Source: Clostridiales bacterium
GTDB taxonomy: Bacteria; Bacillota; Clostridia; Lachnospirales; Lachnospiraceae
Length of the DNA stretch: 64,000 nucleotides
Direction: 5' to 3'
Assembly (NCBI GenBank): GCA_018365455.1
Contig: JAGZJZ010000013.1
Span: forward strand, 62,001 to 126,000
Under the pieces are notes generated by a model. It was not told where the DNA came from, did no database searches, and worked only from the letters and a program-made list of their open reading frames with translations. A program made the translations under genes and the position numbers. Positions 17,510 to 25,862 of the stretch are shown piece after piece. The number at the start of each line of letters is the position of its first letter. The stretch's first letter is position 1.

Positions 17510-17538
17510 TTGACAGAAAAACGTTTTTCTGATATTCT
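17510..17538 (+). promoter_or_regulatory. Sugar operon promoter with embedded perfect LacI-type operator
   Basis: -35 TTGACA (17510-17515) and -10 TATTCT (17533-17538) are separated by 17 bp. An 18-bp perfect palindrome, CAGAAAAACGTTTTTCTG, occupies 17514-17531, filling the spacer. Its central CG within an A/T-flanked dyad is the standard LacI-family pattern. Binding would block RNA polymerase directly. The region 17300-17619 is otherwise AT-rich with no gene. Confidence 0.8.
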
Positions 17539-17619
17539 TGTGTCAAGTTAAACATATGAAAATTAAAACATAACAAAAAACTATACCAAATGTACAAATA
17601 CTGGAGGAGGTTTTCACAA

Positions 17620-18849
17620 ATGGATAAAAAAGAAGCAGTGGAACGGGCACTTGAGCAGGGAAAAGGAGTTTTGCGGCTGGTACCAACCTGGGTACCCAGG
17701 TCATTTTGCAGGCCGGGTAAACGGATAAAACTGCATCCCGATGATTATTTTATTCTGGGGCAGAGAGGCGGCATTGATGAACGGTGGTTTGCTTCTACAA
17801 CCTGGGCGGAAAATGGTCCGGGCACACCTGAGGATGAGGGATTAAGCTATATCGCAGTAGATGAGGAAGGGAAAGAAAAAGTCCTTCTGAGAGATGCAAT
17901 CGAGCTGACAGGTCCCACGATTATCGGTGAGACCTTGTGGAATAAGTATCACGGCTGGGCGATGTTTTCCAAATTCTTCGACAATGCAGGACCGCTGCCT
18001 CACCATATTCATCACCGCAGCCAACATGCAAAACGGGTAGGGGCATCCGGCAAGCCGGAGATGTATTTCTTTCCATCCCAGCTCAATAACCATGGCGGAG
18101 AATTTCCATTTACATTTTTTGGCTTCAATCCTGAGACAACAAAGGACGAAGTGCTGGAAGCCTTAAAGAAATTTACAAAAGGAGACAACAACATCCTTGG
18201 CTTATCCAGAGCATATAAACTGGAAGCGGATACCGGTTTTGATGTACCGCCGGGAGTAATGCATGCACCCGGAAGTCTCTGTACCTATGAGCCGCAATTT
18301 GCTTCTGATGTTTATGCCATGTATCAGTCAGTGCTGTTAAATGGACAGATCGTGGGAGAGGACCTTCTCTGGAAAAATACGCCTCCCGAAGAAATTGGAA
18401 ATTATGATTATCTGCTGGATGTGATTGACTGGGAAGCAAATGTGGATCCTGATTTTCACGAAAAACGATATATGAGGCCTGTTCCCGTAAAGCCTGTAGA
18501 AGAAATGCTGGCACAGGGCTATATAGAGGAATGGATCTGCTATAAATGTGAGAGCGTTTCGGCAAAACGGCTCACGGTATTGCCGGGACAGACCGTAACG
18601 ATCCGGGACGGAGCTCCATACGGGCTGATCTGCCTGGAGGGGCATGGAAGGTTTGGAGCCTGGGAAATAGAGTCACCTGTGTTAATCCGTTACGGAGAAT
18701 TGACCCACGATGAGTATTTTGTTACTGAGAAAGCTGCATTGGAAGGGGTTACCATTACAAATCCTTCTGATACGGACCCTATTGTGATTTTAAAGCATTT
18801 TTCCGATAATCCGGATCTGAAATTATACCAAAACCTGTCTGAAAAGTAA
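17620..18849 (+). CDS. Cupin sugar-isomerase-like protein, copy 1 (phosphomannose-isomerase-like)
   Basis: 409 residues from the ATG at 17620, 9 nt after GGAGGAGG. The protein resembles class I mannose-6-phosphate isomerases and cupin sugar isomerases. The probable metal site is formed by HHIHH (~residue 130), the Glu in GKPEMYFFPSQLNN and the His in GVMHAPGS, matching the H/Q-x-H...E...H ligand set of that fold. Conserved segments RIKLHPDDY, RWFASTTW, LSRAYKLE and CTYEPQF recur in copy 2 at 24573. It is the first gene of the sugar operon. The downstream kinase and epimerases point to a pentulose pathway, so aldose-ketose isomerisation is the likely role. The substrate is not known and it may not be a phosphosugar enzyme. 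Confidence 0.75.
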   Translation: MDKKEAVERALEQGKGVLRLVPTWVPRSFCRPGKRIKLHPDDYFILGQRGGIDERWFASTTWAENGPGTPEDEGLSYIAVDEEGKEKVLLRDAIELTGPTIIGETLWNKYHGWAMFSKFFDNAGPLPHHIHHRSQHAKRVGASGKPEMYFFPSQLNNHGGEFPFTFFGFNPETTKDEVLEALKKFTKGDNNILGLSRAYKLEADTGFDVPPGVMHAPGSLCTYEPQFASDVYAMYQSVLLNGQIVGEDLLWKNTPPEEIGNYDYLLDVIDWEANVDPDFHEKRYMRPVPVKPVEEMLAQGYIEEWICYKCESVSAKRLTVLPGQTVTIRDGAPYGLICLEGHGRFGAWEIESPVLIRYGELTHDEYFVTEKAALEGVTITNPSDTDPIVILKHFSDNPDLKLYQNLSEK

Positions 18850-18865
18850 GAAAGGAGGATGTGTT

Positions 18866-20377
18866 TTGCAGAGTGAAAAATATATCCTGGAAGCAAAAGG
18901 AATCAGCAAATCCTTTGCAGGCGTAAATGTATTAAATAATGTAGAACTGTGTATCGAACCCGGTGAACTCCATGCGCTGATGGGGGAAAACGGAGCCGGG
19001 AAGTCAACTCTTATGAAGATTATCATGGGGATTTACACCAGGGACAGCGGAGAGATCATCTTCCAGGGTAAGCGGGTTGACTTTAAGGATGCCAGGGATG
19101 CACTGGATATGGGAATATCTATGATCCATCAGGAACTAAGCCCCATACCGGAGATGACAGTTGCCGAAAATGTCTTTTTGGGCAGAGAGAATAAAAAAAT
19201 CAAAGGACTTCCCTTTGTTGATGTAAAAGAATTGAATAAGAAAACAGAAAAAATCTTAGAGGAATACGGTTTAGAAGAGCTGATAAAACCAAATATGAAA
19301 ATGAAGCATCTGAACATTGCACAGGTTCAGATGATGGAAATCATAAAAGCGGTTTCTTATGATTCCAAAGTTATCATTATGGATGAACCCACCTCCTCCT
19401 TATCGGAGACGGAAACGGAGATCCTGTTTCGGATTATCGACAATCTCAAAGCCAAAAATGTAGGCATCGTTTACATTTCCCACAGAATGGATGAAGTATT
19501 TCAGCTGGCTGACCGGGTATCGGTTCTTAGGGACGGAAGTTTTATCGGCTGTGTCAGAGTATCGGAAGCATCGCCGGAAGAACTGATTAACATGATGGTG
19601 GGGCGGGAGCTGGAAGGCGGATATCCCGTCAACGATACTCCCAAAGGTGAAGTGGTTCTGGAACTTCAGAACTTTACCAGAAAAGGTGTATTCCAGGACG
19701 TGAACATGAAGGTGTATGCGGGGGAGATCCTGGGGATTGCAGGTCTGGTCGGTGCAGGACGAAGCGAAGTAATGCGCGCCCTGGTAGGATATGACAGGCT
19801 GGACAGCGGTGAGATTATTATGGAGGGAAAGCCCATTACCATTACACATCCCAAGGATGCCAACCGCTACCATATCATTATGGCGTCTGAAGACAGAAAA
19901 GATCTGGGACTGGTGCTCTGCCGGGATATTAAGGAGAATATCACGCTCCAGAATGCAGATAAATACAGCCGTGCAAGCTTTATCAATAAAGCAAAAGAAA
20001 GAAAAGTCTGTGATGAAATGGCGCGGAAGATGACAACGAAAATGAATGGCATTCATGATCTGGTGAGCAGCCTGTCAGGCGGTAACCAGCAGAAGGTAGT
20101 TCTGGCGAAATGCCTTCTGGCGGACCCGAAAGTTTTAATTATGGACGAACCCACCAGAGGAATTGATGTGGGAGCGAAAGCAGCGATTTACCGAATGATG
20201 GTAGACCTTGCCAGGCAGGGTATGGCAATTATTATGATCTCTTCTGAAATGCCGGAGCTGATTGGCATGAGCAACCGAGTGATTGTAATGTCCAGAGGCA
20301 AGATTACAGGAGAACTTCAGGGGGAGGAAACGAAATCCCAGCAGACAATTTTAAAATTAGCACTGGGGACTGTTTAA
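18866..20377 (+). CDS. Rbs-type sugar ABC importer, duplicated ATP-binding subunit
   Basis: 503 residues, TTG start 7 nt after AAAGGAGG. It contains two fused ATPase halves as in RbsA/MglA/XylG. The first half has Walker A GENGAGKST, signature LNIAQVQMME and Walker B VIIMDEPTSS. The second half has a degenerate Walker A (GLVGAGRSEV), signature LSGGNQQKV and Walker B LIMDEPTRGID. The half without a proper Walker A lysine is the usual feature of this family. It powers import of a monosaccharide with the permease at 20698 and the binding protein at 21778. A 320-bp hairpin-rich gap separates it from the permease gene. Confidence 0.93.
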   Translation: MQSEKYILEAKGISKSFAGVNVLNNVELCIEPGELHALMGENGAGKSTLMKIIMGIYTRDSGEIIFQGKRVDFKDARDALDMGISMIHQELSPIPEMTVAENVFLGRENKKIKGLPFVDVKELNKKTEKILEEYGLEELIKPNMKMKHLNIAQVQMMEIIKAVSYDSKVIIMDEPTSSLSETETEILFRIIDNLKAKNVGIVYISHRMDEVFQLADRVSVLRDGSFIGCVRVSEASPEELINMMVGRELEGGYPVNDTPKGEVVLELQNFTRKGVFQDVNMKVYAGEILGIAGLVGAGRSEVMRALVGYDRLDSGEIIMEGKPITITHPKDANRYHIIMASEDRKDLGLVLCRDIKENITLQNADKYSRASFINKAKERKVCDEMARKMTTKMNGIHDLVSSLSGGNQQKVVLAKCLLADPKVLIMDEPTRGIDVGAKAAIYRMMVDLARQGMAIIMISSEMPELIGMSNRVIVMSRGKITGELQGEETKSQQTILKLALGTV

Positions 20378-20388
20378 AAATGATTTCC

Positions 20389-20443
20389 GACAGCTGTACG
20401 CATCATTTTGCGGCATATTAGTTCCAATTTCAAAGCAGCTGTC
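20389..20443. repeat. Hairpin after the ABC ATPase gene
   Basis: GACAGCTG (20389-20396) and CAGCTGTC (20436-20443) form a perfect 8-bp stem, extended outward by TTTC / GAAA after a mismatch. No T-run follows. It could be a processing or mRNA-stabilising hairpin inside the operon. Confidence 0.55.
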
Positions 20444-20509
20444 AGAAAGTAATTTCCAACATGCTCCGGGCGGAGACAAGATTGAAAGGAGAAAGCAGCA
20501 TTTCAGGAT

Positions 20510-20670
20510 AGTATAACTCACAGCAAATAACCAAATGTTTCGCTGGTCTGATTTTCCGATAGCACATGTGTAAAATACTCAGCGTAGCCCGCTACGCCTC
20601 CGTTTTTACACATGCACTCTCAAAAAATCATCCTCACCGAACCATTCAGCTATTTACTTTAAGTTATACT
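20510..20670. repeat. 161-bp imperfect palindromic element (MITE/REP-like) inside the sugar operon
   Basis: Terminal arms AGTATAACT (20510-20518) and AGTTATACT (20662-20670) are perfect. Inside lie ACATGTGTAAAA / TTTTTACACATG, and at the exact centre GCGTAGC-CC-GCTACGC (20582-20597). The outer halves (for example TTTCGCTGGTCTGATTTT against AAAAAATCATCCTCACCGAA) are imperfectly complementary. No ORF is present. It resembles a miniature inverted-repeat element; an expressed transcript would fold into one long hairpin. Confidence 0.75.
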
Positions 20671-20697
20671 AGCCTGTAAGCTGCAATGGGTATAAGA

Positions 20698-21642
20698 ATG
20701 AATAATAAAAAGAATTGGGGAAAGGTACTGCGGGAATTTGGTCTGGTATTTGTAATCATATTTATCGTAGTACTGATGACTATTGTAAAACCTGTATTTT
20801 TATCCAGCGGAAATATTTTAAATATTCTCCGTCAGGTTTCCATCAACGGCATCCTGGCAGTGGGAATGACCTTCATTATCCTGACGGGGGGAATTGACTT
20901 ATCGGTAGGATCGCTGGTGGCAGTTACCAGTGTAATCAGCGGTTCTCTGCTGATGAACGATGGAAATGTGTTTCTGGCATGTGTGGTGGGTGTCCTGGCA
21001 GCAGTAGCATTTGGCGTATTGAACGGATACCTGGTTGCTTATATTGGTTTTCAGCCATTTATTGCAACCCTGGCAAGTACCACAATTGGACGTGGATTCG
21101 CCATGGTGTACTCCAACGGAAAGCCATATACCATTACGAATGAATCCTTCCTTGCAATCGGACAGGGAAATGTGCTGGGTGTCCCCACACCGATTATCAT
21201 ACTGGTCATCGTGTGCATTATTGGTCTGGTTGTATTAAAATGTACCACCTTCGGAAGATATGTATTTGCAATCGGCGGCAACAAGAACGCAGCAAAACTC
21301 TCCGGTGTGAAGACGCGTAAAGTAGAAATGATGGTTTACATATTATCGGGAGTCTGCTGCGGTATCGTTGGTCTGATTTTATCAGCCCGCATCAGTTCCG
21401 GACAGCCAACGGCGGCAGAAGGATTTGAACTGGATGCTATTGCGGCGACGGCAATCGGCGGCACCAGTATGAGCGGTGGTATCGGCGGACTGCGGGGCAC
21501 CATATTCGGCTTTATCATTATCGGATTAATCAGTAACTCATTGAACCTGGTTAATGTCAATTCTTTCTGGCAGCAGATCGTAAAAGGATTCATTATTTTA
21601 CTGGCTGTACTGATGGATATGAAGACAAAGAGCAGAGAATGA
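20698..21642 (+). CDS. Rbs-type sugar ABC importer permease
   Basis: About 314 residues from the ATG at 20698 (MNNKKNWGK); an in-frame ATG at 20686 adds MGIR. A hydrophobic BPD_transp_2-type permease of eight to ten helices, with family segments NILRQVSINGILAVGMTFIIL, GGIDLSVGSLVA, GYQPFIATLAS-like GFQPFIATLAS, FAIGGNKNAAKLSGV and ATAIGGTSMSGGIGG. It forms the membrane channel with the RbsA-like ATPase. No AGGAGG is present; the start region TGCAATGGGTATAAGAATG resembles those of two other genes in the window. The nearest upstream DNA is the 161-bp palindrome. Confidence 0.92.
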   Translation: MNNKKNWGKVLREFGLVFVIIFIVVLMTIVKPVFLSSGNILNILRQVSINGILAVGMTFIILTGGIDLSVGSLVAVTSVISGSLLMNDGNVFLACVVGVLAAVAFGVLNGYLVAYIGFQPFIATLASTTIGRGFAMVYSNGKPYTITNESFLAIGQGNVLGVPTPIIILVIVCIIGLVVLKCTTFGRYVFAIGGNKNAAKLSGVKTRKVEMMVYILSGVCCGIVGLILSARISSGQPTAAEGFELDAIAATAIGGTSMSGGIGGLRGTIFGFIIIGLISNSLNLVNVNSFWQQIVKGFIILLAVLMDMKTKSRE

Positions 21643-21653
21643 CACAATTACAA

Positions 21654-21737
21654 GTACTGCGTTGCGTAAATAACTGTGCTCTAGTGCCTGACGCAGATAG
21701 CGTGTGCTAGAGCGTAGGAATTTATGCAATGCATTAC
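21654..21737. repeat. Long hairpin between permease and binding-protein genes
   Basis: Outer stem TGCGTTGCGTAAAT (21658-21671) pairs with ATTTATGCAATGCA (21720-21733), using two G-U pairs. Inner stem GCTCTAG (21678-21684) pairs with CTAGAGC (21707-21713). No T-run follows. Position before the binding-protein gene fits a transcript-stabilising element that allows higher expression of that subunit. Confidence 0.7.
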
Positions 21738-21777
21738 GAGATACCTATTTATTAAAATATAAGGAGGATATAAAGGT

Positions 21778-22878
21778 ATGAAGAAGAAAATGATCAGTGG
21801 TTTACTCGCAGTGGCAATGGTGGCATCTGTACTCGCAGGCTGTGGACAGGGAGGCGGCAAGACAACAGAAGCAGCCAAGACAACCGAGGCAGCAAAGGCA
21901 GAGACGAAAGGGGAAACATCGGCAGACACAAAGGCAGAAGATACAAAAGCAGAGGATGCAGGCACAGAAGCAGTGGATGCAGGCACAGAAGCAGTGGAAA
22001 AAGCTACACAGGCAGCAGCAGCTTCCTCTGACAATGGAGACTATACCATCGGCGTTATTATGAAAGACAATTCCGATACATTTGTTAAGCGAATTGCAGA
22101 TGCCATTGAGGCAAGAGGAAAAGAACTGGGTGTAAAATTGCTTATGAATGATGCGGAAGGAGACGTGAACAAGCAGATCGAAATCACAGAAAACCTGATC
22201 ACACAGCAGGTAGATGCCATTATTTTAAATGCCCAGGATATGGATGGCAGCAGCCCCTGTATTACAAAAGCAAATGAAGCAAAGATTCCCATTGTAAACT
22301 GCAACTGCGATACGGTAAATAAGGATTACCAGTCCTTTGTAGGATGTGAGGATAAAGAATCCGGTTTGATCGAAGCAAACTATGTATTAGAAAATCTCCC
22401 GGAAGGCTCCAAAATCTGTGTCATCCAGGGTCCAATGGGACAGGCTGGCCAGGTAGGCCGCTGGGCAGGTTATGAAGAAGCAGGTTTATTTGATAAGTAT
22501 GAACTGCTGGCAGAACAGACTGCAAACTGGAAGCGGGAAGAAGCTCTGGCGCTGGCGGAAGACTGGATTACTACCTATGGCGACGAATTAAAAGGAATCA
22601 TCTGCGAAAATGACGACATGGCTCTGGGTGCATTATCAGCATGTAAAGCAGCAGGCAGAACAGATATAATGATCACCGGCGTTGATGCAATTTCAGATGC
22701 TCTGACGGCAGTTAAAAATGGGGAAATGGCATGTACCGTATTCCAGGATGCGGAAGGACAGGGATCAACAGCTGTGGACACCGCTCTGGCACTGGCTAAG
22801 GGAGAAAAGGTGGAATATGATATCCGTATTCCGTTCCAGTTAGTAACCAAAGATAATGTAGACGAATTTATCAAATAA
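21778..22878 (+). CDS. Sugar ABC importer substrate-binding lipoprotein
   Basis: 366 residues. The signal peptide ends in a lipobox (VLAGC, Cys about 22), so the mature protein is a membrane-anchored lipoprotein. A ~60-residue low-complexity spacer rich in TTEAAK/GTEAV repeats links it to a type I periplasmic-binding domain (YTIGVIMKDNSDTFVKRIADAI, DAIILNAQD, CENDDMALGALSACKAAG, ITGVDAISDALTAVKNG). It resembles RbsB/xylose-type binding proteins for pyranose sugars. AAGGAGGATAT precedes the ATG. It should deliver the operon's sugar to the permease and ATPase. The specific ligand cannot be read from sequence. Confidence 0.93.
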   Translation: MKKKMISGLLAVAMVASVLAGCGQGGGKTTEAAKTTEAAKAETKGETSADTKAEDTKAEDAGTEAVDAGTEAVEKATQAAAASSDNGDYTIGVIMKDNSDTFVKRIADAIEARGKELGVKLLMNDAEGDVNKQIEITENLITQQVDAIILNAQDMDGSSPCITKANEAKIPIVNCNCDTVNKDYQSFVGCEDKESGLIEANYVLENLPEGSKICVIQGPMGQAGQVGRWAGYEEAGLFDKYELLAEQTANWKREEALALAEDWITTYGDELKGIICENDDMALGALSACKAAGRTDIMITGVDAISDALTAVKNGEMACTVFQDAEGQGSTAVDTALALAKGEKVEYDIRIPFQLVTKDNVDEFIK

Positions 22879-22887
22879 GAAATTAAG

Positions 22888-22966
22888 GCAGCCTCCGTCA
22901 ATGGGACTCGTGTCAGATAGTAATATTGGATTACAATATTAGAACACAGTCTGATGGCGGGGGCAC
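22888..22966. repeat. Hairpin between binding-protein and mutarotase genes
   Basis: GCCTCCGTCA (22891-22900) pairs with TGATGGCGGGGGC (22952-22964). An inner perfect stem TAATATTG (22921-22928) / CAATATTA (22934-22941) and a GTGT/ACAC pair continue the structure. There is no T-run, so a partial terminator or mRNA-stabilising role is possible. Confidence 0.65.
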
Positions 22967-22987
22967 CAATAGAAATGAGGGAGCAGT

Positions 22988-23416
22988 ATGCTTAAGAATA
23001 TACCTAAGATTATTTCACCGGAACTGATGAAAGTAATGATGGAAATGGGACATAGTGATGTCCTGATTATCGCCGATGCCAATTATCCTGCAGCGGCACA
23101 TGCAAAACGCCTGATCCGATTAGAAGGGGTGGAAGTCCCGGAACTTCTGGAAGCCATCCTGCCATTTTTTCCGCTGGATAACTTTATAGAGCATCCGGTA
23201 AGGCTTATGGAGAACCTGCCCACAGAGCCGGTACCTGAAATATGGGATGTCTACGACTCTATATTAAGAAAACATGATACAGACCGTGCATTTGAGGAAT
23301 TTAAATTGATAGACCGCCTTCCTTTTTATGAAGAGTCTGAGAAGGCATATCTGATTGTACAGACCGGGACAACGGCGCGTTACGCGAATATTGTGCTGCA
23401 AAAAGGTGTGTGCTGA
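22988..23416 (+). CDS. RbsD/FucU-family sugar mutarotase
   Basis: 142 residues, typical for the family. Key segments are MLKNIPKIISPELMKVMMEMGHSD, ADANYPAAAHA and the C-terminal ARYANIVLQKGV, which closely follow L-fucose mutarotase FucU. Family members interconvert alpha and beta anomers, speeding entry of imported sugar into metabolism. The FucU DAHFPAH segment is here DANYPAA, so an active-site histidine is replaced and specificity may differ. It follows the importer genes, with GAGGGAG before the ATG. FucU-like rather than RbsD-like sequence suggests an L-configured or deoxy sugar substrate, which is inference. Confidence 0.85.
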   Translation: MLKNIPKIISPELMKVMMEMGHSDVLIIADANYPAAAHAKRLIRLEGVEVPELLEAILPFFPLDNFIEHPVRLMENLPTEPVPEIWDVYDSILRKHDTDRAFEEFKLIDRLPFYEESEKAYLIVQTGTTARYANIVLQKGVC

Positions 23417-23438
23417 ACACGCTCTGAGAGGTGATGTA

Positions 23439-24527
23439 ATGAACTATAACGATGAAAAAAAATATGTTGGAAATAGAGACCAGCTGTTTCAGATAAAGAA
23501 GGTGAAATTGCAGGAGGGAAAAGCGAGGGGCGTTACCATGCTGGAAGTGGCAAACCGGTCGGGAATGCAGTTTGACGTAAATGCAGACAGAGGCATGGAC
23601 ATTTCATTTCTGAGTTTTAACGGAGAGAACTTTGGATATATCTCGCCCTGCGGAGTTGCGGCACCGGAATATTTTGATGACCAAAAACTGGGATTCCTAA
23701 AAAGCTTTACGGCTGGATTTTTAACCACCTGCGGTTTGAAAATTGCCGGCGCACCCTGTGAATATGAGGGAAAAGCCTATGGACTGCATGGAAATGTATC
23801 CCACATTCCCGCAAAGGAATTTCGGTATGAATTGGTGGAAACAGACGGCAGCCCGTACATAGAGATCCAGGGAAGTATGCAGGATGCAGAGATATTCCAG
23901 GATAAGCTGACATTAAAGAGAAATATACGGTGCGGCTACCGGGAAAAAGAATTCACCATTACGGACAGAGTAACAAATGAGGGATTTAAAAAAGCAAGGC
24001 ATATGATTCTATATCACTGCAACATCGGATACCCCATCTTAAGCCCCGCAAGCGAGGTGTATATCCCTTCCGCAAAAGTTACACCCAGGACAGAACATGC
24101 AAAAATAGGATTAAAGGAGTGGTACAAAACCCAGCAGGCAGACCCCGATTATGAGGAAATGTGTTATTACCACAAGCTGATTCCGGACGGGAACAACCAT
24201 GGACATGCGGCAGTTTATAATCCCGAGCTAAACCTTGGTATAGAGATGGAAATAGACCTGGCGGCACTGGATCATTTTGTACAGTGGAAAATGATGGGCG
24301 CAGGTGAGTACGTCATGGGGCTGGAGCCGGCAAATGCAACGATTGACGGCATAGAGGATGCAATCAAAAACGGTTCCATGAAATATCTGGAACCCGGAGA
24401 ATCCGCAGAGTACCGGATTACTTTCCGGATACTGGAAGGGCGGGAAGCTTTTGAAAATATTAAAATAAAGCTGAATGATGAAATAGAAAACAATAGAAAA
24501 GAAAATGAAAACAATAAAGAACAATAG
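23439..24527 (+). CDS. DUF4432 (aldose 1-epimerase-like) protein
   Basis: 362 residues from the ATG at 23439 (MNYNDEKKYVG), after AGAGGTG; the longer frame overlaps the mutarotase gene and is not expected to be translated. The protein belongs to the DUF4432 group of galactose-mutarotase-like beta-sandwich proteins. Conserved segments are NRSGMQFDVNADRGMDIS, GFLTTCGL, YGLHGNVSHIPA, HMILYHCNIGYPILS and the closing GLEPANATIDG. Such genes are frequent in sugar clusters and are thought to act on sugar anomers or keto sugars; no reaction is established for this member. A second anomer-handling protein next to the FucU-like gene is notable. The C-terminus is an Asn/Glu/Lys-rich tail. Confidence 0.8.
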   Translation: MNYNDEKKYVGNRDQLFQIKKVKLQEGKARGVTMLEVANRSGMQFDVNADRGMDISFLSFNGENFGYISPCGVAAPEYFDDQKLGFLKSFTAGFLTTCGLKIAGAPCEYEGKAYGLHGNVSHIPAKEFRYELVETDGSPYIEIQGSMQDAEIFQDKLTLKRNIRCGYREKEFTITDRVTNEGFKKARHMILYHCNIGYPILSPASEVYIPSAKVTPRTEHAKIGLKEWYKTQQADPDYEEMCYYHKLIPDGNNHGHAAVYNPELNLGIEMEIDLAALDHFVQWKMMGAGEYVMGLEPANATIDGIEDAIKNGSMKYLEPGESAEYRITFRILEGREAFENIKIKLNDEIENNRKENENNKEQ

Positions 24528-24572
24528 GAAACAAAATTGAGAACATAGAAAACAGGAAAGGAACAGAAAAAT

Positions 24573-25787
24573 ATGGCAGACCAGACATTAATAGAAAAAG
24601 TATTTGAAGAAGGAGGCGGGATCTTCCGTTTAAATCCCACCTTTGTACCAAGAAGATTTGGAAAGGCAGGACACCGGTTGAAGTTACATCCGGATGACTA
24701 TTACGCACTGGGAATTGAGAGAGGGTCTATCAAAGAGAGATGGTTTTCTTCTACCATACCGGCAAACAACGGTCCTCTGGCAGCTCCGGATGAAGGAATG
24801 AGCTATGTAGCCGTATCCTATGAAACAGATGAGAAATTCACATTAAAAGAAGCCATTGATACAATGGGTGAAAAAATTGTGGGAAAAGAACTTATGGAGA
24901 AATATGGCGGCTGGCCCATGTATTCTAAATTCTTTGATTTTGAAAATCCCCTTTTCCATCATGTACATCTTACATTTGAGGATGCAGCAAGAGTAGGGAA
25001 GCTTGGCAAACCGGAATGCTACTATTTTCCCAAACAGCTGAACAACTACCAGGGGGAATGCAATGCTACCTATTTCGGTTTCGATCCGGATACAGACCCG
25101 GAAGAGGTGAAGAGAAGACTGCGTAATTATAATAACGATGATACCAGAATTACGGAATTGTCCAGGGCTTACCGGGTACAGCTTGGGACAGGCTGGTATA
25201 CTCCGGCTGGGGTTATTCATGCTCCCGCATCTTATCTCACCTATGAGCCACAGTGGAACTCCGATGTAAACTCCGTAGAAGAAAATGTAGTTTCCGGGGA
25301 AATATACTCCAGAGACATGCTGGTAGAGGAATGCCCCGAGGATAAAAAGGATGACATAGATTATATATTCAGCCTTCTTGACTGGGAAAAGAACACGGAC
25401 CCCCATTACAAACAGACCTATTTCAGACCGCCTGTTACAGCAAGGGAGACAGAACAGTATATGGAAAAATGGGTAACTTACGCAAATGATTATGTAGCAG
25501 CAAAAGAATTAACCATTTATCCGGGGCAGACAGTAACCATCCAAGATGGGGCTGCTTATGGATGCATCTTCATCCAGGGACATGGAAAAATGGGTGTGTA
25601 TGATGCAGAGGCAGTGACATTGCTCCGCTTCGGACAGCAAAGTTCAGATGAATTCTTTGTGTCGGAAGGAACTGCAAAAGAGGGTGTTGTGATTACCAAT
25701 GAAAGTAAGGTGGAGCCATTGGTTTTACTAAAACATTTCGGACCAAATCATCCGGATGTGCCAAAAGAAGTACCTGCAGCTAAGTAG
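24573..25787 (+). CDS. Cupin sugar-isomerase-like protein, copy 2
   Basis: 404 residues, paralogous to the protein at 17620 along its whole length. Shared segments include FEEGGGIFRLNPTFVPRRFG against the copy 1 equivalent, RLKLHPDDYYALG, RWFSSTIPANNGPLA, GKPECYYFPKQLNN, LSRAYRVQ and LTYEPQW. The candidate metal ligands are retained: HHVH, the Glu of GKPECYY and the His of GVIHAPAS. AAAGGAAC precedes the ATG. Two related but clearly diverged isomerase-like genes in one operon suggest two different substrates, two steps, or a heteromeric enzyme. See copy 1 for role and doubts. Confidence 0.75.
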   Translation: MADQTLIEKVFEEGGGIFRLNPTFVPRRFGKAGHRLKLHPDDYYALGIERGSIKERWFSSTIPANNGPLAAPDEGMSYVAVSYETDEKFTLKEAIDTMGEKIVGKELMEKYGGWPMYSKFFDFENPLFHHVHLTFEDAARVGKLGKPECYYFPKQLNNYQGECNATYFGFDPDTDPEEVKRRLRNYNNDDTRITELSRAYRVQLGTGWYTPAGVIHAPASYLTYEPQWNSDVNSVEENVVSGEIYSRDMLVEECPEDKKDDIDYIFSLLDWEKNTDPHYKQTYFRPPVTARETEQYMEKWVTYANDYVAAKELTIYPGQTVTIQDGAAYGCIFIQGHGKMGVYDAEAVTLLRFGQQSSDEFFVSEGTAKEGVVITNESKVEPLVLLKHFGPNHPDVPKEVPAAK

Positions 25788-25816
25788 AGAGCGGAGTGGG
25801 GCGTGCAGATGGCAGG

Positions 25817-25840
25817 AATGAATTTTCAAACACGCTCTAG
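25817..25840 (+). repeat. Dispersed 24-nt intergenic repeat, copy 1
   Basis: Begins AATGAATTTTCAAACACG and ends CTCTAG. It recurs with one change at 55458-55481 and with a few changes at 63273-63294, always between genes. Here it is 22 bp before the kinase gene. Confidence 0.6.
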
Positions 25841-25862
25841 AATTTGAAAGGAGTGGCATTGG

